From Collinsella sp. AM17-1 (GTDB lineage: Bacteria > Actinomycetota > Coriobacteriia > Coriobacteriales > Coriobacteriaceae), in assembly GCF_003470665.1 (NCBI RefSeq), contig NZ_QRJZ01000030.1:1-11780 (forward strand): DNA of 11,780 nucleotides, given 5' to 3'. Made by a program: the position numbers and the translations under genes. Below, in pieces: positions 8,237 through 11,780 of this stretch. The number at the start of each line of letters is the position of its first letter. Positions within the stretch are counted from its first letter, which is position 1. The notes beneath the pieces were generated by a model. The model was not told the origin of the DNA and searched no databases. It saw only the letters and a list, made by a program, of their open reading frames with translations.

Positions 8237-10092
8237 TGGCAGACGAGACCAAGACTCAGATTCCCAAGCCCACCCGCCAGCGTGGTCCCATGGGCCGCAT
8301 GGGTGGCATGCGCCGTGGCGAAAAGGCCAAGGACTTCAAGGGCACCATGAGGCAGCTGCTCGGCTATATCGGCCAGCACAAGATTGCCGTGTTTGCCGCC
8401 GTCGCCTTTGCAGTGTGCTCGGTCATCTTTAACATTGTGGGGCCCAAGGTGCTCGGCCAGGTTACCACCAAACTGTTCGAGGGCCTAGTTGCCAAGGTCA
8501 ACGGCACCGGCGATGTCGACTTTGCCTGGATTGCCAAGACGCTCGGCTTTTTGCTCTGCCTGTATCTGGCAAGCTCTGTTTGCAGCCTCATCCAAGGCTG
8601 GCTCATGACCGGCGTCACGCAAAAGATTTGTTATCGCATGCGCAAGGAGATTGCCGCCAAGATCGCCGTCGTTCCGATGAGTTACTTCAACGGCCACAGC
8701 AAGGGCGACGTACTCAGTCGCATCACCAACGATGTCGACACGCTGGGTCAGTCGCTCAACCAGAGCGTGACACAACTCATCACGTCGGTGACGCAGATTA
8801 TCGGCGTGCTCGTCATGATGCTGTCGATCAGCCTGCCGCTTACCGGCGTCACCGTGCTCACGCTGCCGGCCGCCGCGATTATCCTGGCTGTGATGATTCA
8901 CTTCTCGCAGCCGTACTTCCGCGAGCAACAGCAAGTCCTGGGCGCCGTCAACGGCATTATCGAGGAGGACTTTGCCGGCCAGAACGTCATTCAGGTGTTC
9001 GACCGCGCCGAGGCCTCAATCGAGGAGTTCGACCGTCAAAACGACCGCCTCTTTATTAGTGGCTGGCGCTCACAGTTCCTGTCGGGCCTGATGATGCCGC
9101 TTATGAGCCTGGTGGGCAACATGGGCTACGTGGGCGTCGTCGTGGTGGGCGCGCAGCTCGCGCTGACCGGCAATGCCACGCCTGGCGATATTCAGAGCTT
9201 TATCCAGTACGTTCGCAACTTTACGCAACCCGTGCAGCAGCTGGGCAACGTAAGCAACACGATGCAGTCGATGGCCGCTGCCACCGAGCGTGTCTTTGAG
9301 TTCTTGGCCGCGCCCGAGGAGGAGCAGAAGGCCGACGCGCAGATTCCCGAGAAGCGCCCCGGCCACGTGGAGTTTGACCATGTGAAGTTTGGCTACACGC
9401 CCGACAAGACCATCATCCACGACTTTAGCTGCGAGGCGCAGCCCGGCCAGACCATCGCCATCGTCGGTCCCACCGGCGCCGGCAAGACCACGCTCATTAA
9501 GCTGCTGCAGCGCTTTTACGACGTGGACGGCGGTTCGCTGCGCGTCGAGGGCGTCGACGTGCGCGACTGGGACCGCGCGGCGCTGCGCGGCGAGTTTGCC
9601 ATGGTGCTGCAGGACACCTGGCTGTTTAACGGCACCATCCGCGAGAACATCCGCTACGGACGCCCCGATGCGACCGACGCCGAGGTCGAGGCCGCCGCAC
9701 GCGCCGCACGCTGCGACCACTTTATCCATACGCTCGCCGGTGGCTACGACTTTATGATCAACGAGGAGGGCACTAACCTGTCGCAGGGTCAGCGCCAGCT
9801 CGTGACCATCGCCCGCGCCATTTTGGCCGACCGTCCGGCGCTGATTCTGGACGAGGCGACCTCCAACGTCGATACCCGCACCGAGGAGCTCATCCAGCGC
9901 GCCATGGATGCGCTGATGCAGGGCCGCACGAGCTTTGTCATCGCGCACCGCCTGTCCACGATCCGCAACGCTGACGTCATCCTGGTCATCCGCGACGGCG
10001 ACATCGTCGAAAAGGGCACGCACGACGAGCTGCTCGCCCAGGGCGGCTTCTACGCCGACCTGTATAACTCGCAGTTCGACGAGGCGGCGTAG
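8236..10092 (+). CDS. ABC exporter half-transporter, catalytically complete partner
   Basis: This 618-residue B-type exporter subunit has a Met/Gly/Arg-rich cytoplasmic N-terminal tail (about 1-40), six membrane helices and a C-terminal ATPase domain. Walker A is GPTGAGKT (411-418), the Q-loop is VLQDTWLFNGTIRENI, Walker B is LILDEATSNVD with catalytic E540, and the switch is H571 (VIAHRLSTI). The signature is LSQGQ (515-519) instead of LSGGQ. In the dimer that altered signature faces the degenerate Walker sites of the upstream subunit, while the canonical VSGGQ of the partner faces this intact site. One active and one degenerate site is the TM287/288 and BmrCD arrangement. The ATG overlaps the stop of the first subunit by one base (TAATG), with AAGGAGG (8220-8226) 9 bases upstream, indicating coupled, roughly equal synthesis. 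Efflux is expected; the substrate is unknown. Confidence 0.92.
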   Translation: MADETKTQIPKPTRQRGPMGRMGGMRRGEKAKDFKGTMRQLLGYIGQHKIAVFAAVAFAVCSVIFNIVGPKVLGQVTTKLFEGLVAKVNGTGDVDFAWIAKTLGFLLCLYLASSVCSLIQGWLMTGVTQKICYRMRKEIAAKIAVVPMSYFNGHSKGDVLSRITNDVDTLGQSLNQSVTQLITSVTQIIGVLVMMLSISLPLTGVTVLTLPAAAIILAVMIHFSQPYFREQQQVLGAVNGIIEEDFAGQNVIQVFDRAEASIEEFDRQNDRLFISGWRSQFLSGLMMPLMSLVGNMGYVGVVVVGAQLALTGNATPGDIQSFIQYVRNFTQPVQQLGNVSNTMQSMAAATERVFEFLAAPEEEQKADAQIPEKRPGHVEFDHVKFGYTPDKTIIHDFSCEAQPGQTIAIVGPTGAGKTTLIKLLQRFYDVDGGSLRVEGVDVRDWDRAALRGEFAMVLQDTWLFNGTIRENIRYGRPDATDAEVEAAARAARCDHFIHTLAGGYDFMINEEGTNLSQGQRQLVTIARAILADRPALILDEATSNVDTRTEELIQRAMDALMQGRTSFVIAHRLSTIRNADVILVIRDGDIVEKGTHDELLAQGGFYADLYNSQFDEAA

Positions 10093-10126
10093 AATCGGCC
10101 GCAGGGAGCGGATGACGCCCGAGAAC

Positions 10127-10159
10127 GGGGGCGCAGGACAACCTGCGCCCCCCTTTTTT
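10127..10159 (+). terminator. Strong intrinsic terminator of the MarR-ABC operon
   Basis: An 11-bp GC-rich stem, GGGGGCGCAGG (10127-10137) with CCTGCGCCCCC (10142-10152), loop ACAA, is followed by C and TTTTTT (10154-10159). It lies 34 bases after the second ABC gene. Confidence 0.93.
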
Positions 10160-10359
10160 GTTCTGCGGCCCCTCAAACCGCCTCCCCTGGGACCTGATTG
10201 ACAGCTCCTCCCAGGCTCTGTGTGCAAAAAATGGCAATTATGAGTACTGTTACCTTTTTAGCAACAGCCACAACAGTCCCAAATGCCGTTTTCACGGCTT
10301 ACACGCGTCCCTAAATTGATCAAACAGCCCTATAGCGGACTTATATGTGTTTGTATTAA

Positions 10360-10388
10360 TGAACATATTTTGCTGTTATGTCTATTAT
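10360..10388 (+). promoter_or_regulatory. Candidate promoter of the DAHP synthase gene
   Basis: TGAACA (10360-10365) and TATTAT (10383-10388) are 17 bases apart, matching 4/6 and 5/6 of the consensus. Transcription would start near 10395, leaving a leader of roughly 275 bases. TTGTAT (10351-10356) with TGTTAT (10374-10379) is a weaker alternative. Confidence 0.35.
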
Positions 10389-10402
10389 TTTGCGAAGACA
10401 AT

Positions 10403-10537
10403 ATGCTACTAAGATGGCAACCGTACTCATATTTGGCATTTTTTGCCCACGGGGTGTTTCCTGGGGAACCGACAACGGCTTTAGGGCCCCGCGCGGCGCC
10501 GCTCCCTCCCGGCATCCGCCGGCGTTTCCCCAGATAA
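10403..10537 (+). promoter_or_regulatory. Possible aromatic-rich leader reading frame
   Basis: A 44-codon frame in the leader of the DAHP synthase gene begins MLLRWQPYSYLAFFAHGVF, with one Trp, two Tyr and three Phe in the first 19 residues. Its stop at 10535-10537 falls just past the TTCCCCAG arm of the long leader stem. Such content upstream of an aromatic-pathway gene resembles attenuator leader peptides. Against it, the SD is weak (GAAGAC), 44 codons is long for a leader peptide, and AT-rich DNA favours Phe and Tyr codons by chance. No clear terminator follows. Confidence 0.25.
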
Positions 10538-10671
10538 AACCTACCAAAATAAACCTGTCCCTTTTTGGCAGGTTTCGGGTCGGCGAGGGGTTGCACTTTA
10601 GCGTGCGACAGCGGATAATGCCGAGCATTCGACAATGCTCTCGTTGCCATCAATTGATTGAGGAGGCCCCT

Positions 10672-11703
10672 ATGGCCATGAAATTCAAACGCAGGCTGCC
10701 GATCCCCATGGAGATCCGCGAGGAAATGCCGCTCTCCGCCGAGCTTACCGCCAAGAAGCAGGCATTCGATGCCGAAGTCGCCAAGGTCTTTACCGGCGAG
10801 GACGCACGCAAGGTGCTCATCATCGGCCCGTGCTCTGCCGACCGCGAGGATTCGGTCCTCGAGTACATGAACCGACTGGCCAAGACCGCCGAGGAGGTCA
10901 AGGACAAGCTCATCATCATTCCGCGCGTCTACACCAACAAGCCGCGTACTAAGGGCACCGGTTACAAGGGTCTTCTGCACAACCCCAACCCCGAGGCTCC
11001 CGACGACCTGCTCGAGGGCGTTAAGGCCATCCGCCACATGCACCTGCGCGTCATCGAGGAAACGGGCTTCTTCACCGCCGACGAGATGCTCTACCCCTCC
11101 AACTATCAGTATCTCGTTGACCTGCTGAGCTATGTTGCCGTGGGCGCACGCTCGGTCGAGAACCAGGAGCATCGCCTGGTGTCGAGCGGCATTTCGGTAC
11201 CCGTCGGCATGAAGAATCCCACTGCCGGCTCTACCACCGTTATGCTCAACTCCATTTACGCTGCGCAGGCGCACCAGAGCTTCATCTTCCGCAACTGGGA
11301 GGTCGAGTGTGACGGCAATCCGCTCGCGCACGCCGTTATGCGTGGCTACATCGGTCTCGACGGTCGTACCTACCCCAATTACCACTACGAGCACCTGGAG
11401 CGCCTGGCCGAGCGCTATACCGAGCACGCCGGCTATGCCAATCCGGCAGCGGTCATCGACTGCAACCACGACAACTCGGGCAAGCGTCCGCTGGAGCAGT
11501 ATCGCATTTGCAAGGAAGTGCTCGACAGCTGCCGCCGCAACGAGTCCATCTCCAAGCTGGTCAAGGGCTTTATGATCGAGTCCTACCTGGAGGACGGCAA
11601 CCAGCCGGTCGATGGCGGCGTCTTTGGCAAGTCAATCACCGACCCGTGCCTGGGCTGGGAAAAGACCGACTACCTCATCCACGAGATCGCGGAGCGTATT
11701 TAG
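10672..11703 (+). CDS. aroG: 3-deoxy-7-phosphoheptulonate (DAHP) synthase, class I AroG/F/H type
   Basis: This enzyme condenses phosphoenolpyruvate with erythrose 4-phosphate, the first step of the shikimate pathway. The 343 residues match the E. coli AroG/F/H family (about 350). The metal ligands are visible as C54 (IIGPCS), H266 (DCNHDNSGK), E303 (MIESYLEDGNQ) and D324 (KSITDPCLGWE). Other signatures are RVYTNKPRT and GYKGLLHNP, which contact PEP and erythrose phosphate, and GARSVENQEHR. The ATG at 10672 is chosen for AGGAGG (10661-10666) 5 bases upstream. The frame stays open a further 98 codons upstream, but that stretch lacks family similarity and would bury the SD. A second ATG at 10678 is possible at a spacing of 11. 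The aroG, aroF or aroH label only marks the family, and which aromatic amino acid inhibits it cannot be read here. It is the only gene on its transcript before a terminator. Confidence 0.93.
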   Translation: MAMKFKRRLPIPMEIREEMPLSAELTAKKQAFDAEVAKVFTGEDARKVLIIGPCSADREDSVLEYMNRLAKTAEEVKDKLIIIPRVYTNKPRTKGTGYKGLLHNPNPEAPDDLLEGVKAIRHMHLRVIEETGFFTADEMLYPSNYQYLVDLLSYVAVGARSVENQEHRLVSSGISVPVGMKNPTAGSTTVMLNSIYAAQAHQSFIFRNWEVECDGNPLAHAVMRGYIGLDGRTYPNYHYEHLERLAERYTEHAGYANPAAVIDCNHDNSGKRPLEQYRICKEVLDSCRRNESISKLVKGFMIESYLEDGNQPVDGGVFGKSITDPCLGWEKTDYLIHEIAERI

Positions 11704-11742
11704 TTACGCGAGCCGCATTTGGACAATCTGACGTTCAACTTC

Positions 11743-11777
11743 AAGGGCGCGACCAGAAGGTCAGCGCCCTTTCGTTT
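11743..11777 (+). terminator. Intrinsic terminator after DAHP synthase
   Basis: The stem AAGGGCGC-GACC (11743-11754) pairs with GGTC-(A)-GCGCCCTT (11759-11771), with one bulged A and an AGAA loop, followed by TCGTTT. It lies about 40 bases after the stop codon, at the right end of the window. Confidence 0.88.
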
Positions 11778-11780
11778 CAC

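Larger units (their letters stand above)
10160..10671. other. Long non-coding region and leader before DAHP synthase
   Basis: There is no convincing gene in these 512 bases. The left half (to about 10400) is comparatively AT-rich and contains the candidate promoter. The right half is a GC-rich, structured leader with several stems: CTGGGGAA (10461-10468) with TTCCCCAG (10526-10533), AAACCTG (10551-10557) with CAGGTTT (10569-10575), GTTGCAC (10590-10596) with GTGCGAC (10603-10609), and GAGCATT (10623-10629) with AATGCTC (10634-10640), loop CGAC. A TTGACA at 10198 has no matching -10. No T-box sequence was found. Confidence 0.5.

Noticed and set aside
9070..10227. 385-codon open frame on the - strand opposite the second ABC gene
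   Set aside because: It is an antisense shadow that runs through the operon terminator, with a biased composition and no domain.
10440..10660. T-box riboswitch before DAHP synthase
   Set aside because: No AGGGTGGNACCGCG-like antiterminator sequence was found in the leader.
10378..10671. 98-codon in-frame upstream extension of DAHP synthase
   Set aside because: No family similarity, while AGGAGG sits 5 bases before the ATG at 10672, whose product has the normal length.

Overview
The window is GC-rich bacterial chromosome with tightly packed genes, Shine-Dalgarno (SD) starts, some GTG starts, and an oxygen-sensitive pyruvate formate-lyase. Protein style and base composition suggest an anaerobic gut actinobacterium of the Coriobacteriia, with Collinsella or a close relative as my best guess. 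That placement is inference from recognition, not a database result.

Layout, left to right. (1) 2-280, +: the tail of a small helix-turn-helix protein with unusual arginine codons, ending at a large symmetric hairpin that probably stops transcription from both sides. (2) 403-2791, -: a pyruvate formate-lyase (PFL) made as two polypeptides. The 683-residue catalytic chain has the Cys-Cys pair but stops before the glycyl-radical domain. An 83-residue second gene supplies that domain. The 85-base gap holds two hairpins and a clear SD. (3) 3262-5133, -: a short-chain dehydrogenase/reductase (SDR) followed by a KdgT-type 2-keto-3-deoxygluconate permease, with a terminator-like hairpin between them. 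A promoter with a LacI-type operator in its spacer drives the pair. (4) 5424-10092, +: an operon of a MarR-family regulator and two ABC exporter half-transporters, overlapping by 4 and 1 bases and closed by a strong terminator. The two half-transporters form a complementary degenerate/consensus heterodimer, and the first has an extra extracytoplasmic insert of about 200 residues. (5) 10672-11703, +: a class I DAHP synthase, the entry enzyme of aromatic amino acid synthesis. It sits behind a long structured leader with a possible aromatic-rich upstream reading frame, and ends at a strong terminator.

The groups share no obvious single function. PFL serves fermentative pyruvate cleavage, the SDR/KdgT pair looks like sugar-acid use, the MarR-ABC operon looks like inducible efflux, and DAHP synthase is biosynthetic. 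The most interesting item is the naturally split PFL: the oxygen-labile radical domain, a spare part in E. coli (GrcA/YfiD), appears here to be the only radical-bearing piece encoded at the locus. I saw no CRISPR array, tRNA, rRNA, insertion sequence or phage gene.
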